Under the pieces are notes generated by a model, which saw only the letters and a program-made list of their open reading frames with translations, was not told where the DNA came from and searched no databases. This document shows positions 1-10,822 of a DNA stretch of 64,000 bases, in pieces; position 1 is the stretch's first letter; each line of letters starts with the position of its first letter. Origin of the DNA: Streptococcaceae bacterium (lineage in GTDB: Bacteria; Bacillota; Bacilli; Lactobacillales; Streptococcaceae); the NCBI GenBank assembly GCA_902363395.1, contig CABIZZ010000002.1, forward strand, positions 191,144-255,143, read 5' to 3'. The translations under genes were made by a program, and so were the position numbers.

Positions 1-269
1 TGAAGGAGGCCCTCTTCATAGACAAAGCGATAGTGGCCCTCATCTTCAAAAATGATCCCTCCTACCAGACGCTCTTCGCTTGATTCATAGAGCTCCACAT
101 AAAGGGTCGCAATCTTCCCCATATTTTCCATTTGCTCACGGACTTCTGCGACTAACTCTTCTTGCGTCCGCAGACGTTTTTGATCTTTGGCAATTTTATA
201 GGCCCCAAGGGCAAGAGCACTTGCACTAGCTGCTGCAAGGCTGGATAAAATGATTTTTTTAGCTTTCAT
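1..269 (-). CDS. DUF4651 domain-containing protein (3' end cut by window edge)
   Basis: The 3' end lies beyond position 1; about 89 residues are visible. The protein starts with Lys-rich residues and an Ala/Leu-rich stretch (about residues 5-24), which reads as a signal anchor. A charged region and a segment matching the DUF4651 proteins found upstream of pepA in streptococci follow. The start ATG at 269-267 has GAGGT just before it, a close but usable ribosome site. Its function is unknown. It is divergent from pepA across a 146-bp intergenic region. Confidence 0.75.
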   Translation of the reverse strand, partial: MKAKKIILSSLAAASASALALGAYKIAKDQKRLRTQEELVAEVREQMENMGKIATLYVELYESSEERLVGGIIFEDEGHYRFVYEEGLL

Positions 270-415
270 ACCTCATATTGTAACACAAAACACAAGCTGG
301 GACAACGAAGGAGAATAGATCTCCCCATCATGACGATCTGCTTTCATTCCCGTCAACTACCACTACCATCTCGACTAAAAAAGTGATAAAATAACAATCA
401 GAAAGAAGGTAACTT

Positions 416-1480
416 ATGACTGATTTATTTTCTAAAATCAAAGAAGTAACAGAACTTCCTGCCATCTCTGGCCACGAAGCGCCTGTTCGCGATTATCTAC
501 GCAAACAGATCACTCCACGTGTAGATGAAGTGGTCACAGACGGCTTGGGAAGTATTTTTGGGGTACGTCACTCAGAAGCGGCTGATGCTCCTCGCATCAT
601 GGTCGCAGGCCATATGGATGAAGTTGGCTTTATGGTCAGTGAGATCAAGGCAGACGGCACCTTCCGCGTGGTGGAAATCGGTGGTTGGAACCCTATGGTG
701 GTTAGTAGCCAACGTTTCACCCTTTTGACCCGTGATGGCCATTCCTACCCTGTCATTTCTGGATCTGTTCCTCCGCATTTGACGCGTGGCGCAAACGGTC
801 CTGCCCTTCCCGCAATCGGGGATATTGTCTTTGATGGCGGCTTTGCCAACAAAGAAGAAGCCGAGAGCTTTGGGATTCGTCCAGGCGACACCTTGGTCCC
901 TGAAAGCACTGCAATCTTAACAGCCAATCAGAAAAACATCATCTCCAAAGCTTGGGACAACCGTTATGGAGTCTTGATGGTCAGCGAATTGGCACAAGCC
1001 CTCTCTGGACAAGCCCTAGCAAACGAACTCTATGTCGGAGCTACTGTCCAAGAAGAAGTCGGACTGCGCGGTGCTGGGACTTCTGTGACCAAGTTTGATC
1101 CGGAAATCTTCCTGGCTGTTGACTGTTCTCCAGCGGCAGATGTCTACGGAGGCCAAGGAGCTATCGGTGAGGGAACCCTCCTTCGTTTCTTTGATCCAGG
1201 TCATCTCATGTTGCCAAATATGAAGGACTTCCTCCTCACCACCGCTGAAGAAGCCGGCATCAAATACCAATACTACTGTGGAAAAGGCGGAACGGATGCT
1301 GGAGTAGCCCACTTACGAAGTGGTGGTGTTCCATCCACTACCATCGGAGTCTGCGCACGCTACATCCACTCCCACCAGACCCTCTACGCTATGGATGACT
1401 TCCTTCAAGCCCAAGCCTTCCTTCAAGCCTTGGTCAAAAAATTGGATCGTTCAACCGTTGATTTAATTAAGAATTATTAA
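416..1480 (+). CDS. pepA: Glutamyl aminopeptidase, M42 family
   Basis: A 354-residue metallo-aminopeptidase that removes N-terminal Glu/Asp from peptides in the cytoplasm and so contributes to peptide nutrition. M42 metal-ligand motifs are present in order: GHMDEVGFM (His66, Asp68), WDNRYG near 180, the catalytic QEEVGLRG near 213, DCSPAAD near 237, and a C-terminal SHQTLYAMDD. Length is normal for the family. The start is supported by AGAAGG a few bases upstream. The gene stands alone and is followed by a clear intrinsic terminator. Confidence 0.93.
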   Translation: MTDLFSKIKEVTELPAISGHEAPVRDYLRKQITPRVDEVVTDGLGSIFGVRHSEAADAPRIMVAGHMDEVGFMVSEIKADGTFRVVEIGGWNPMVVSSQRFTLLTRDGHSYPVISGSVPPHLTRGANGPALPAIGDIVFDGGFANKEEAESFGIRPGDTLVPESTAILTANQKNIISKAWDNRYGVLMVSELAQALSGQALANELYVGATVQEEVGLRGAGTSVTKFDPEIFLAVDCSPAADVYGGQGAIGEGTLLRFFDPGHLMLPNMKDFLLTTAEEAGIKYQYYCGKGGTDAGVAHLRSGGVPSTTIGVCARYIHSHQTLYAMDDFLQAQAFLQALVKKLDRSTVDLIKNY

Positions 1481-1502
1481 TATTTTTCCAAAACAATTGT
1501 TT

Positions 1503-1527
1503 TAAACCCCCATTTTGGGGTTTTTTT
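1503..1527 (+). terminator. Intrinsic terminator of pepA
   Basis: An AAACCCC / GGGGTTT stem with a CATTTT loop is followed by a run of seven T. It ends right at the promoter of the next gene. Confidence 0.85.
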
Positions 1528-1535
1528 GATATAAT
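1527..1535 (+). promoter_or_regulatory. Extended -10 promoter of the DUF1846 gene
   Basis: TGATATAAT is a perfect extended -10 (TGnTATAAT). There is no good -35 at 17 bp because the pepA terminator occupies that space. Transcription should begin near 1542 and give a leader of about 95 nt. Confidence 0.65.
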
Positions 1536-1553
1536 ACTGAATGAATATTGCAA

Positions 1554-1615
1554 CGGGTGTTCTTTTGCACTCCCCTTTCCCTATGTGAAAGGCGGAGTAC
1601 CGCTAAAGATCACCC
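1554..1615 (+). promoter_or_regulatory. Structured, possibly bistable 5' leader of unknown class
   Basis: The leader can close with GGGTG (1555-1559) against CACCC (1611-1615). Inside it, ACTCC+CCTTTC (1569-1579) pairs with GAAAGG+GGAGT (1587-1598) around one bulged C. The same GGCGG bases can instead form a small GCGG-AGTA-CCGC hairpin (1592-1603). The two internal folds exclude each other, as in a riboswitch or attenuator. I could not match it to a known class. Confidence 0.45.
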
Positions 1616-1638
1616 TCGCTTCTTTATTGGAGGTTTAA

Positions 1639-3123
1639 ATGAAGAAACAAGCTTTTAGTTCCGAAAAGTATTTGAATTTGCAACGCGATCACATCCTCGA
1701 GCGCATCAACCAATTTGATGGCAAGCTCTACCTAGAGTTTGGAGGAAAAATGTTGGAAGATTTCCACGCAGCTCGTGTCCTTCCTGGTTATGAACCAGAT
1801 AACAAAATTAAGCTTCTCCAAGAACTTCGTGACCAAGTGGAGATTGTGATTGCTATTAATGCTAATAATATTGAGCATTCAAAAGCGCGCGGTGACCTAG
1901 GAATCTCTTACGACCAAGAGGTCTTCCGCTTGATCGATAAATTCAACGAATTGGGCATCTATGTTGGCTCTGTCGTCATCACTCAGTACGCTGGTCAACC
2001 TGCTGCAGACCTTTTCCGCAAGCAGTTGGAAAAGAACGGCATCGCTTCTTACCTCCACTACCCAATCAAGGGCTACCCAACGGATATGGACCACATCATC
2101 TCTCCTGAGGGAATGGGGAAAAACGACTACATTCAAACTAGCCGTAATCTCGTTGTCGTGACAGCTCCTGGTCCTGGTTCTGGTAAATTGGCGACTTGTA
2201 TGTCCAACATGTACCATGACCAATTGAATGGCATCAAATCTGGTTATGCTAAATTTGAAACCTTCCCAGTTTGGAACCTGCCTTTGCATCACCCAGTGAA
2301 TTTGGCCTATGAAGCTGCTACTGCAGACCTTGACGATGTCAATATGATTGACCCATTCCACCTCCAAACCTATGGCGAAACAACGGTCAACTACAACCGA
2401 GATATCGAAATCTTCCCTGTCTTGAAGCGGATGTTGGAACGCATCCTCGGAGAATCTCCTTACGCTTCCCCAACAGATATGGGGGTGAACATGGTCGGCT
2501 TTGCCATCGTGGACAATGACGCAGCAATTGAAGCCTCTAAGCAAGAAATTATCCGCCGTTACTACCAAACCATTCTAGATGTGAAAGCAGAGCGTGTCGG
2601 AAACGGAGCTATTAAGAAAATTGAACTCTTGATGAATGACTTAGGCATCTCACCAAAAGACCGCCAAGTCACCATCCTTGCCCGTCAAAAAGAGGAAGAA
2701 ACCGGTGAACCTGCCTTGGCACTAGAATTGCCGAACGGGGAAACCGTGACAGGTAAGACTTCTGACTTGTTTGGTCCAACGGCAGCTGTTCTCATCAATG
2801 CTATCAAGAAATTGGCCCATATTGATAAAGAAACCAATTTGATTGAGCCAGAGTATGTCAAACCAATCCAAGGATTGAAGATCAACCACTTGGGCAGTCG
2901 CAACCCTCGCCTCCACTCAAATGAAATCCTCATCGCCCTCGCCATTACCGCCATGAACCATCCAGAGGCCAATCTTGCCATGCAAGAATTAGGTCGTTTG
3001 AAAGGGAGCGAAGCCCATTCAACAGTGATGTTGACAGACGAAGATAAGAACGTTCTTCGCAAACTGGGCATCCATGTGACCATGGATCCAGTTTACCAAT
3101 ACGATCGCTTGTACCGCAAATAA
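1639..3123 (+). CDS. DUF1846 family protein (UPF0371)
   Basis: A 494-residue cytoplasmic protein matching the DUF1846 family throughout, including the conserved YLEFGGKML near residue 30, the [11 protein letters not shown] phosphate-loop-like motif near 175-187, and the C-terminal [17 protein letters not shown] region near 420. Family members have a Rossmann-like fold and no firmly established reaction. The GGAGG at 1629-1633 gives a strong ribosome site. The gene is monocistronic with its own promoter, structured leader and terminator. Confidence 0.9.
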   Translation: MKKQAFSSEKYLNLQRDHILERINQFDGKLYLEFGGKMLEDFHAARVLPGYEPDNKIKLLQELRDQVEIVIAINANNIEHSKARGDLGISYDQEVFRLIDKFNELGIYVGSVVITQYAGQPAADLFRKQLEKNGIASYLHYPIKGYPTDMDHIISPEGMGKNDYIQTSRNLVVVTAPGPGSGKLATCMSNMYHDQLNGIKSGYAKFETFPVWNLPLHHPVNLAYEAATADLDDVNMIDPFHLQTYGETTVNYNRDIEIFPVLKRMLERILGESPYASPTDMGVNMVGFAIVDNDAAIEASKQEIIRRYYQTILDVKAERVGNGAIKKIELLMNDLGISPKDRQVTILARQKEEETGEPALALELPNGETVTGKTSDLFGPTAAVLINAIKKLAHIDKETNLIEPEYVKPIQGLKINHLGSRNPRLHSNEILIALAITAMNHPEANLAMQELGRLKGSEAHSTVMLTDEDKNVLRKLGIHVTMDPVYQYDRLYRK

Positions 3124-3165
3124 TGAAAATCAAGGCTAGACCGTTGGTCCTAGCTCCATATACAG

Positions 3166-3210
3166 AAAATCCCCTGAGTGCCTGAAACAGTTGGCACTCA
3201 GGGGATTTTT
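3166..3210 (+). terminator. Terminator of the DUF1846 gene
   Basis: A near-perfect 17-bp inverted repeat (3166-3182 with 3193-3210) has T-runs on both strands, so it may also serve the minus-strand small gene downstream. Its loop shares the string GTGCCTGAAACAG with the repeat element at 49772-49907. Confidence 0.9.
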
Positions 3211-3232
3211 CATAGTCTAATTGGATGGAGAG

Positions 3233-3388
3233 TTACCACTCCTTAAAAAGATAGAGACCCACAATCAGTATCGGGACAAGGAGAAGGGGATACACTTCTT
3301 TTGGCAGTAAGTTCGTTTCCAAACTCAACCAAAGGAAAAAAACAGCCAAGACAATCGCGATCAACCATTTTACAAGATAAGATTTCAT
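3233..3388 (-). CDS. Small two-helix membrane protein (51 aa)
   Basis: A 51-residue ORF with a strong ribosome site (AGGAGG, 5 nt before the ATG at 3388-3386). Two hydrophobic helices are evident, about residues 8-22 (rich in I, V, A, F, L) and 33-47 (LLLVPILIVGLY), joined by a short polar link with TNLLPKE. It ends KEW. I do not recognise a named family. The ribosome site and two-helix composition make it a likely real gene. Confidence 0.65.
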   Translation of the reverse strand: MKSYLVKWLIAIVLAVFFLWLSLETNLLPKEVYPLLLVPILIVGLYLFKEW

Positions 3389-3484
3389 GACGCCCTCCTA
3401 CTCCTAATCTATTTATGCATAGTATACTCCTGCTCAATTAACCTGTCAAGGTAAAAAAAGTAGTTGACCATTGGATCAACTACC

Positions 3485-4303
3485 CTATGTTTCTTTCACA
3501 ACCTCCCACAGTTGTCGGATCTGTTTTCTTTGGACAGGATCCACAAAGTAAGGAGCAATTTCATTCAAGGATTCTAGGACAAATGCCCGTTCTGCCACAT
3601 ACGGATGAGGGAGAATCAAATCTGGACTATAGAGGATCAAATCCTCCATATAAAGGAGATCCAAATCGATGACCCGTGGTCCCCATTTGATCTCACGGAC
3701 CCGGCCCATTTCTAGTTCGATTCCTAGCAAGGTCTCAATCAAGTCTTGGGGCGTAAACCAAGTTTCGACCTCTACGACTTGGTTGAGGAAGCTATCCTGC
3801 TCAACCCCTCCCCAAGGTGCTGTCTCAATCTGAGAAGAGGTTTGGAGAATCGTGAGCCCCTTTTCTTCTAGTCTAGATACAGCCGTCGCCAATTGTTGTC
3901 CCTTATCGCCCATATTGGTTCCCAGACCAATAAAGGCCCGTCTTTTTTCTCGTTCAATCGTGACCGAACAAGTATCCAAAGGTAGAGGAACTGGCGCCCA
4001 AGGTTTTTTCAGCTCAAGTCGAACCTTTTTGACAAAGTCATAGGTCGCAAAAATCTTCTCCACAAGCTGAAAAGCTACTGTCTCAATCAAATCAATTTTC
4101 TCAGCTTGAACCCAGTCTGTCAGTTGCTCTGCTAAGATTCCATAATGGATCGAAGCCGTCAAATCGCCCGTCCGAGCAGCCCGGGTCATCTCATAATCGA
4201 CACAGACATCCAAGACAAAGCGCTGTCCCAATTCCTTTTCAGCGGAAAACACACCATGATAAGCATAAATTTCCAAATCTTTGATCCGTAATTGATCCAC
4301 CAT
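3485..4303 (-). CDS. folB-folK: Bifunctional dihydroneopterin aldolase / HPPK
   Basis: A fusion of two consecutive folate enzymes, as in pneumococcal SulD. Residues about 1-118 are dihydroneopterin aldolase ([16 protein letters not shown] near the N-terminus). Residues about 125-270 are 6-hydroxymethyl-7,8-dihydropterin pyrophosphokinase, with [11 protein letters not shown] and [13 protein letters not shown] place the start at 4303, where the ATG has GAGG five bases upstream; an in-frame GTG lies 6 nt earlier. It is the last gene of folP-folC-folE-folBK, a few bases after folE. Confidence 0.93.
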   Translation of the reverse strand: MVDQLRIKDLEIYAYHGVFSAEKELGQRFVLDVCVDYEMTRAARTGDLTASIHYGILAEQLTDWVQAEKIDLIETVAFQLVEKIFATYDFVKKVRLELKKPWAPVPLPLDTCSVTIEREKRRAFIGLGTNMGDKGQQLATAVSRLEEKGLTILQTSSQIETAPWGGVEQDSFLNQVVEVETWFTPQDLIETLLGIELEMGRVREIKWGPRVIDLDLLYMEDLILYSPDLILPHPYVAERAFVLESLNEIAPYFVDPVQRKQIRQLWEVVKET

Positions 4304-4326
4304 CGTCACCTCAGTTTATCTAGGGA

Positions 4327-4881
4327 TTAGTGTCCCATCAGTTTATAGGCTTCGTTTTTCAAGTCTTTATCTGTCTCTAACAAGCCACGCGCTGCTGTCG
4401 TTACAGTAGCTGTCCCTGGTTTTCGCACCCCACGCATGTTCATACACATGTGCTCTGCTTCCACCCAGACAAGGGCTCCCTGCGCCCCCAGATACTCCAT
4501 CAAGGCATCCGCGATTTCCACCGTCAAGCGCTCCTGGATTTGAGGCTTTTTGGCGTACACTTCCACTGTCCGAGCTAGCTTAGAGAGGCCCGCTACGCGC
4601 CCATTTGGGATATAGGCAATGTGGACCTTGCCATAGAAGGGCAAGAAATGGTGTTCACACATCGAGTGGAAGAAGATATCCTTTTCCACCACCATATTGT
4701 TGTCCACAATCTCAAAAGATTTTGATAGGTGGACTTCCGCAGTTTGGTTGAGACCTGCAAAAATCTCTTGGTACATCTTGGCAATGCGTTCTGGTGTTTC
4801 TTGCAATCCCTCACGGCTTCCGTCTTCACCGACTGCGTCGATAATCATCTTCACGGCTTCTTGAATTTTCTTTGTATCCAT
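4327..4881 (-). CDS. folE: GTP cyclohydrolase I
   Basis: A 184-residue enzyme converting GTP to dihydroneopterin triphosphate, the first step of folate synthesis. Zinc ligands are visible as CEHHF (Cys75, His78) and the Cys in [10 protein letters not shown] (Cys146). The [11 protein letters not shown] substrate-binding stretch is near 94-104. Its ribosome site AGGAGATGAC lies over the end of folC; the folC stop and folE start are one base apart, indicating translational coupling. Confidence 0.95.
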   Translation of the reverse strand: MDTKKIQEAVKMIIDAVGEDGSREGLQETPERIAKMYQEIFAGLNQTAEVHLSKSFEIVDNNMVVEKDIFFHSMCEHHFLPFYGKVHIAYIPNGRVAGLSKLARTVEVYAKKPQIQERLTVEIADALMEYLGAQGALVWVEAEHMCMNMRGVRKPGTATVTTAARGLLETDKDLKNEAYKLMGH

Positions 4882-4882
4882 G

Positions 4883-6187
4883 TCATCTCCTACTGATTTC
4901 TTCGATTAGAAAGGCTCTCACCTGAGCCAAAAAGTACAAGGATCCCGTCACTAAGAGGAGATCAGATTGTTGCGATTTTCTTTCTAGATATTGGGTTAAA
5001 AACAACTTCCATTCTTGATAAGGCAGGCCTTTTTGATGGGCTATTTCCTGCATGTCTCTCACGGAATAGGCGCGTGAATCCTCAAAGGTCGTCAAGGTTA
5101 ATTGACTCTTTTCCAATCCGCTCCACAGTTCCAGCATCTCCTCAATCGCCTTGGTCTGGATACAGGTAAACAAGACTTGTTTGTCCAACTGTCCATACCG
5201 TTCTTTCATGGTGGCTACAAGAGGGGCCACTGCATGCGGATTATGGGCGCCATCTAGAATGATGAGAGGCTGGTCAGAAATAACCTCTAGGCGTCCCGGC
5301 CACTGGACCCCTTCCCAAGCTTGGAGGATTTCTTCTCGACTTAAGAAAGAGAGCCCCTTTTCTTGACAGAAGGTATCGCAGAGAGCCAGGGCCAGCCCAG
5401 CATTGTCGACTTGATGAAGTCCCAAGAGCCCTGTTTTTAGTTGCATTTCTTCCCGACACTGGCTCTGATAGCCAAAAACTTCCCCATCGACCAAAGACGC
5501 TTGGTAGCTAACTATAAAGTCCTGGCCTAACAGCTCTACTGGTGCCGATAAGCAGTTCGCTCGCTGCACAATGACTTCTTGGGCTTCCAGTTCCATCCGA
5601 CCTAGCAAGACCGGAATCTTTTCCTTGATGATTCCCGCCTTCTCTCGAGCAATGGAGGCTATATCTGGCCCTAAGAGAGCCACATGGTCCAAGCCAATCG
5701 TCGTGATGGCTGTCAAAATAGGCTGACAAACATTGGTACTATCGAGACGACCACCCATGCCCACTTCCAAAATGACCACATCGGGCTTTTCTGCTGCAAA
5801 ATAATCAAAAGCCAGGACGGTCATCAACTCGAACTCAGTCAAGCCCAGCAAGGTCTGATCAGAACTGTTTTTTTCAAGCAAGTCCTGATAGAGGGACAGA
5901 TAAGTCTCTAAATCCTGATCTGAGATAGGAAGACCATTGATACTGATTTGCTCATGAAAGGAAACTAGATAGGGGGATGAGAAAACACCAACCCGCAACC
6001 CTTTTGCCTCTAGTAAAGACCGTAAATGGGCTAGGGTCGATCCTTTTCCATTAGTCCCAGCTAGATGGATTACAGGACAGGCTAAGTGTGGGTTTCCCCT
6101 CAAGGCCAGCAGGGCTTCCATTCGCTCCAAGCCAAAATGGGGCTCGGAAGAACGATAAGTGGCTAACCAACTGAGATCTACTGTCAT
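4883..6187 (-). CDS. folC: Dihydrofolate synthase / folylpolyglutamate synthase
   Basis: A 434-residue Mur-ligase-type enzyme that adds glutamate to dihydropteroate and extends the polyglutamate tail. The ATP loop GTNGKGST is at about residues 44-51, the substrate segment [15 protein letters not shown] near 125, [12 protein letters not shown] near 150, and the C-terminal-domain DGAHNPHA near 300. It follows folP by 16 bp and couples to folE. Length is typical. Confidence 0.94.
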   Translation of the reverse strand: MTVDLSWLATYRSSEPHFGLERMEALLALRGNPHLACPVIHLAGTNGKGSTLAHLRSLLEAKGLRVGVFSSPYLVSFHEQISINGLPISDQDLETYLSLYQDLLEKNSSDQTLLGLTEFELMTVLAFDYFAAEKPDVVILEVGMGGRLDSTNVCQPILTAITTIGLDHVALLGPDIASIAREKAGIIKEKIPVLLGRMELEAQEVIVQRANCLSAPVELLGQDFIVSYQASLVDGEVFGYQSQCREEMQLKTGLLGLHQVDNAGLALALCDTFCQEKGLSFLSREEILQAWEGVQWPGRLEVISDQPLIILDGAHNPHAVAPLVATMKERYGQLDKQVLFTCIQTKAIEEMLELWSGLEKSQLTLTTFEDSRAYSVRDMQEIAHQKGLPYQEWKLFLTQYLERKSQQSDLLLVTGSLYFLAQVRAFLIEEISRR

Positions 6188-6203
6188 ATCTCTTCTCTTT
6201 TCT

Positions 6204-7311
<1,108 letters not shown>

Positions 7312-7318
7312 CCATATT

Positions 7319-8005
7319 TTAAGCGGGAAGAAAAGAAACCAGAATAGTTATCAGAAAGGCAAAAGCATTCATGGTAAAGTGCAATAAAATCGAATATTCT
7401 ACTCGTTTGTAGCGGTAGGCAACCCAAGTCAAGATGAGAGACATACCTCCATAGATGACCCAGGAGCCAAGATTACTTGGTGTGTGTAAATAGGCAAATA
7501 CAAGAGCCCCAACCAAATAACCAATTTTTTCGTGCCCCTTAAAGATCAAGCGGGGAATCACAGCTCGACAGATAATTTCTTCTCCTAAAGGCGCCACTAC
7601 GACAATGAGTAAACCCATTGCCAGCTGAGGGGCCAGGGAAGCCACCCCTTGGATGGTCTCTTGGTTAGCTGTTGTCGCCTCTCCCAACTGCCGAAGAAGG
7701 TTAACCCCAAGAGCATTATTGGCCAGCAACAGGAGAAAATAAAGGAAATTTCGCCCAATATCTCTGCCTTTGATTCGTGAAAAATCTAGTGAATCAAGTG
7801 GACTCCATTTCATAAACCACCAAAGCAAATAAACGAGGAGCATGGTAACCCCAAGGACTAGACTATTGATCGTCCAATTTGACCAAGCATTTTTAATCCC
7901 CAAGATCAAAGCGATCATGGGTAGTTGAGTCGCTATAAATAACGGTATTCCAATTAGTAACCACAGACCATTCGAAACCCATTTTTTCTCCATCCAATTT
8001 TCCAT
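7319..8005 (-). CDS. CPBP family intramembrane glutamic endopeptidase
   Basis: A 228-residue multi-pass membrane protein of the CAAX protease / bacteriocin-processing family. Catalytic motifs are complete: GEEIICR with Glu142, Glu143 and Arg147, His174 in AYLHTPSN, and His209 in LLHFTMNAF. Five or more hydrophobic helices are visible. Substrate unknown. It has its own strong promoter at 8037-8065 and ends where the fol promoter begins. Confidence 0.85.
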   Translation of the reverse strand: MENWMEKKWVSNGLWLLIGIPLFIATQLPMIALILGIKNAWSNWTINSLVLGVTMLLVYLLWWFMKWSPLDSLDFSRIKGRDIGRNFLYFLLLLANNALGVNLLRQLGEATTANQETIQGVASLAPQLAMGLLIVVVAPLGEEIICRAVIPRLIFKGHEKIGYLVGALVFAYLHTPSNLGSWVIYGGMSLILTWVAYRYKRVEYSILLHFTMNAFAFLITILVSFLPA

Positions 8006-8036
8006 TATTTTACCTCGATTGTCAAACTATTTTTCT

Positions 8037-8065
8037 AGTATAGCATAGATGAGCTACTGGGGCAA
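8037..8065 (-). promoter_or_regulatory. Promoter of the CPBP protease gene
   Basis: On the minus strand TTGCCC (8060-8065), a 17-bp spacer and TATACT (8037-8042) with TGC in front of the -10 form a good extended -10 promoter. Confidence 0.7.
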
Positions 8066-8088
8066 GCCCAAGTAGTAGTCGCACAATA

Positions 8089-8118
8089 GAAAAAAGAGGC
8101 GCTTCAAATCAGCCTCTT
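8089..8118 (-). terminator. Terminator of ackA
   Basis: AAGAGGC/GCCTCTT inverted repeat (8094-8100 with 8112-8118) followed on the minus strand by a run of T, placed just after the ackA stop. Confidence 0.85.
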
Positions 8119-8145
8119 CTCTCTTGTTTTTTTTAGAATAAAGTC

Positions 8146-9342
8146 TTACCCCTTATTTTTAAAGCGTTCAACATCACGGGCAATGACTAATTCTTCGTCC
8201 GTTGGGATGACCAAGACTCTCACTTTAGCATCCGCTGTTGAAATATCGCCTTCTGCACCAAAGACATTCTTTTCTGGATCAAGCTCACAACCAAACCAAG
8301 TTATCCCGTTAATGACTTGTTCACGGATTGTTTTAGAATTTTCCCCGATACCAGCTGTGAAGATGATAGCATCTGCTCCATTCAAGACAGCAAAGTATTG
8401 ACCGATGTATTTCTTAATACGATCGACAAAAATGTCGTTGGCCAAAAGTGCCTTGTCATTCCCATTGCGCATGGCTTCGTGGATATCACGCATATCGCTA
8501 GAAAGTTCAGACACCCCTAGAAGACCAGATTCACGGTTCAAAATACGACTGATATCTTCTGGATTATTGAAATCTTCTGTGTGCTCCATCAAGTAAGGAA
8601 TAATGGCAGGGTCAATATCCCCTGTACGTGTTCCCATCATGATGCCACCAAGTGGTGTGAAGCCCATAGACGTATCGACAGAAATCCCTTTGTCTACCGC
8701 TGTAATAGAAGCTCCATTCCCAATGTGGCAGGTGATTAATTTCAACTCTTCGATTGGTTTTCCAAGAAGCTTCGCTGCTTCGTGGGCTACATACTCATGA
8801 CTGGTCCCGTGAGCTCCATATTTACGTACCTTGTTTTCTGTATAGTACTTAGTTGGAAGAGGGTAACGATAAGCTTTTTCAGGCATTGTTGTATGGAAAG
8901 AGGTATCAAATACAACAACGCTGGTAATATCTGGTAACAATTCTTTAAAGGCACGAATCCCAGCAGCGTTGGCAGGATTGTGCAATGGAGCCAACAAAGA
9001 AAGTTCCTCAACCTTTTGAATGACTTCTTCATCTACAAGAGCAGACTCTTTGAAGTACTCACCACCTGCAACGACACGGTGCCCTACTCCAGTGATTTCA
9101 TCGTAGGAAGCAATAATATTAAAACGAATCAAATCATCGAGAAGGATTTTAACCGCTTGTGTGTGGTTCTCAATATCTAAAACCTGTTTTTCTGCTCGAC
9201 CATCGAATTTTACTGTCGAAATGGAATCTTTAAGTCCAATTCTCTCGATGAGCCCTTTTGCCAAAACTGTTTCTTCTGGCATTTGGTATAATTGCCATTT
9301 CAAACTTGAACTACCTGCATTAATTGCAATTGTTTTCGTCAT
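8146..9342 (-). CDS. ackA: Acetate kinase
   Basis: A 398-residue enzyme making ATP and acetate from acetyl phosphate, central to mixed-acid and pyruvate-oxidase metabolism. Signatures are the N-terminal [19 protein letters not shown] near 120, [10 protein letters not shown] near 146, the ATP-binding HIGNGAS near 206, and [19 protein letters not shown] near 228. Its promoter has a cre-like sequence directly downstream, so catabolite control is likely. Confidence 0.96.
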   Translation of the reverse strand: MTKTIAINAGSSSLKWQLYQMPEETVLAKGLIERIGLKDSISTVKFDGRAEKQVLDIENHTQAVKILLDDLIRFNIIASYDEITGVGHRVVAGGEYFKESALVDEEVIQKVEELSLLAPLHNPANAAGIRAFKELLPDITSVVVFDTSFHTTMPEKAYRYPLPTKYYTENKVRKYGAHGTSHEYVAHEAAKLLGKPIEELKLITCHIGNGASITAVDKGISVDTSMGFTPLGGIMMGTRTGDIDPAIIPYLMEHTEDFNNPEDISRILNRESGLLGVSELSSDMRDIHEAMRNGNDKALLANDIFVDRIKKYIGQYFAVLNGADAIIFTAGIGENSKTIREQVINGITWFGCELDPEKNVFGAEGDISTADAKVRVLVIPTDEELVIARDVERFKNKG

Positions 9343-9353
9343 TTTTTTACCTC

Positions 9354-9378
9354 TTTAAGCGTTTTCACTCCTATTATA
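9354..9378 (-). promoter_or_regulatory. ackA promoter with a cre-like CcpA site
   Basis: Extended -10 TGCTATAAT (hexamer 9373-9378). Just downstream lies TGAAAACGCTTAAA (9354-9367), matching the cre consensus TGnAAnCGnnnnCA except for A in place of C at position 13. Its position over the start of transcription suggests repression or roadblock rather than the upstream activation known for Bacillus ackA. Confidence 0.55.
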
Positions 9379-9390
9379 GCAAAATTTTGT

Positions 9391-10344
9391 TTAAATTTCA
9401 CTTTCTTTATTCCAGTTTTGAAAACTTTCACGGAATTTCATGAGGTCTTCCTGGTCTTGCAAATCAGTCAAAGGATAGACAAATGGTTGGACCACCGCTT
9501 CTTCTTGCTTGCGGAAAACAAAGATGGTTTTTGCTAGATTGGCTGATCGAAAGAGGTTCTCTGGCAAGTTCACCATGGCCAAGACCTGAGCATGATCCTG
9601 CATCCATTTTTTCAGCAGAGGACTCTGCTCACTCGTCAAGAGATCATTCGGAGCTAGAAAAATAGCGACGCCACCTGGTTTTAAGTATTTTAGCGATTGT
9701 TCGATCAATAAATGATGGGCATAGGTGTGGCCCTGAGGGGAAGCGACCTGGTAACGACTCGCAATGGCATCATCTGGATAATAACCGACAGGTAAATCGC
9801 TGATAATCACATCGCTCTCTTTCAAAACTTGTGGACGAATGGCATCACCTTGGGCAAAATTCACATCCGCCTTCATCACTTCTGCCATACTAGCCGCAAG
9901 GTCAATCAAGAGATCATCAATTTCCAAGCCCAAATAATCTAAGGAACGCTGACAGTTGTTCATCAAGGTTTGGGCCAAGTTCCCTGTTCCACTCCCCATT
10001 TCTAGCACATCTACTTGATCGGAACTAGCCAACTGATCCACTAGGAAGACCAGAAGAAATCCAATCCCATCTGGCGTAAATTGGTGATTGGCCTGTAGGG
10101 GCTCTGTTTGGGCAGCCTTCATCAAAAGATACTGGAAGGAACGACGCCACTCTTCCTTGTTTAAGTTCAAGTCCTTCAGGCGCTGGTTGTTTTCCTTCAC
10201 TAGAGTCAACTCTGTTTGCCCATCCAGATAGATGGCATTCTGCTCCACTAGAGCATCATAAAAGTTGGTCTGTAAATCATTTTGGATAGTTTGGGTATTC
10301 TCTAATAGGTAGCCGTAGGCTTTCTCAATTTTTTCGAAATTCAT
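9391..10344 (-). CDS. Class I SAM-dependent methyltransferase, YtxK type
   Basis: A 317-residue protein of the adenine-specific-methyltransferase-like family that follows comG operons in Firmicutes. The SAM motif EMGSGTGNLAQ and the catalytic-loop motif SDLPVGYYPDD (a variant of the N/D-P-P-Y motif) are visible. The substrate is not known. The start at 10344 has GGAGGA seven bases upstream; an upstream in-frame ATG overlaps that ribosome site. It follows comGG by 31 bp and is probably cotranscribed with it. Confidence 0.85.
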   Translation of the reverse strand: MNFEKIEKAYGYLLENTQTIQNDLQTNFYDALVEQNAIYLDGQTELTLVKENNQRLKDLNLNKEEWRRSFQYLLMKAAQTEPLQANHQFTPDGIGFLLVFLVDQLASSDQVDVLEMGSGTGNLAQTLMNNCQRSLDYLGLEIDDLLIDLAASMAEVMKADVNFAQGDAIRPQVLKESDVIISDLPVGYYPDDAIASRYQVASPQGHTYAHHLLIEQSLKYLKPGGVAIFLAPNDLLTSEQSPLLKKWMQDHAQVLAMVNLPENLFRSANLAKTIFVFRKQEEAVVQPFVYPLTDLQDQEDLMKFRESFQNWNKESEI

Positions 10345-10375
10345 GCTTTCCTCCATCTCTTAATCATATCAAATT

Positions 10376-10822
10376 TTAAGAGTTTTCGCTATGCTTTTCG
10401 AAGGCCTGAGGCTTCTCTTCCTCAGTCGTGGTCGGGTGGTCTGTGGCTGAATCTGGAGCCTGCTTCTCCTTTTCCTTCTTGTCGGTTTTTTTCTTTTCCC
10501 GAGGAGGTAGAGCAAAGGTGAAATGGTAGCTTTCCCCATCTTGTAAGTGACTCGTTACGTTGGCAAAGCCCGATTTTTCTTCCAAATCGACTCGACCAGT
10601 TGAGAAGGTTATGGTTTTTTCTTCCCGATCCCAAGTATCAATCGCCAATTGAGCTTGCGCATAAGCCTGGATCCGGTGCTGACTAGCAAGGAGGATCCGT
10701 CTCTCTGCCACTTGTCTGTTCAGGTAAAACTGAAGCAAGAGACTAAAAACCGCCGACATAAAAAGGGCATAAAGAAGGATCCCGGCCTCAATCTGCTTCT
10801 TTTTTATCCTTTTCCACCACAC
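10376..10822 (-). CDS. comGG: Competence pilus minor pilin ComGG
   Basis: A 148-residue protein with a short basic start, a hydrophobic helix at about 12-33 (AGILLYALFMSAVFSLLLQFYLNRQ region) and a Lys/Glu-rich C-terminal tail from about 105, as in streptococcal CglG. It starts with GTG inside the end of comGF (35-bp overlap). It lacks a clear prepilin peptidase site, as is usual for ComGG. Last pilin gene of the operon. Confidence 0.85.
   Translation of the reverse strand: MWWKRIKKKQIEAGILLYALFMSAVFSLLLQFYLNRQVAERRILLASQHRIQAYAQAQLAIDTWDREEKTITFSTGRVDLEEKSGFANVTSHLQDGESYHFTFALPPREKKKTDKKEKEKQAPDSATDHPTTTEEEKPQAFEKHSENS

Noticed and set aside
1590..1610. Resemblance of GCGG-AGTA-CCGC-TAAAG to the last hairpin of preQ1-II riboswitches
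   Set aside because: The remaining helices of that class cannot be formed and the downstream gene is not a queuosine gene.
1897..2568. A 223-codon open frame on the minus strand inside the DUF1846 gene
   Set aside because: It is fully antisense to a well-conserved gene, has no ribosome site and no recognisable protein pattern; a frame shadow.
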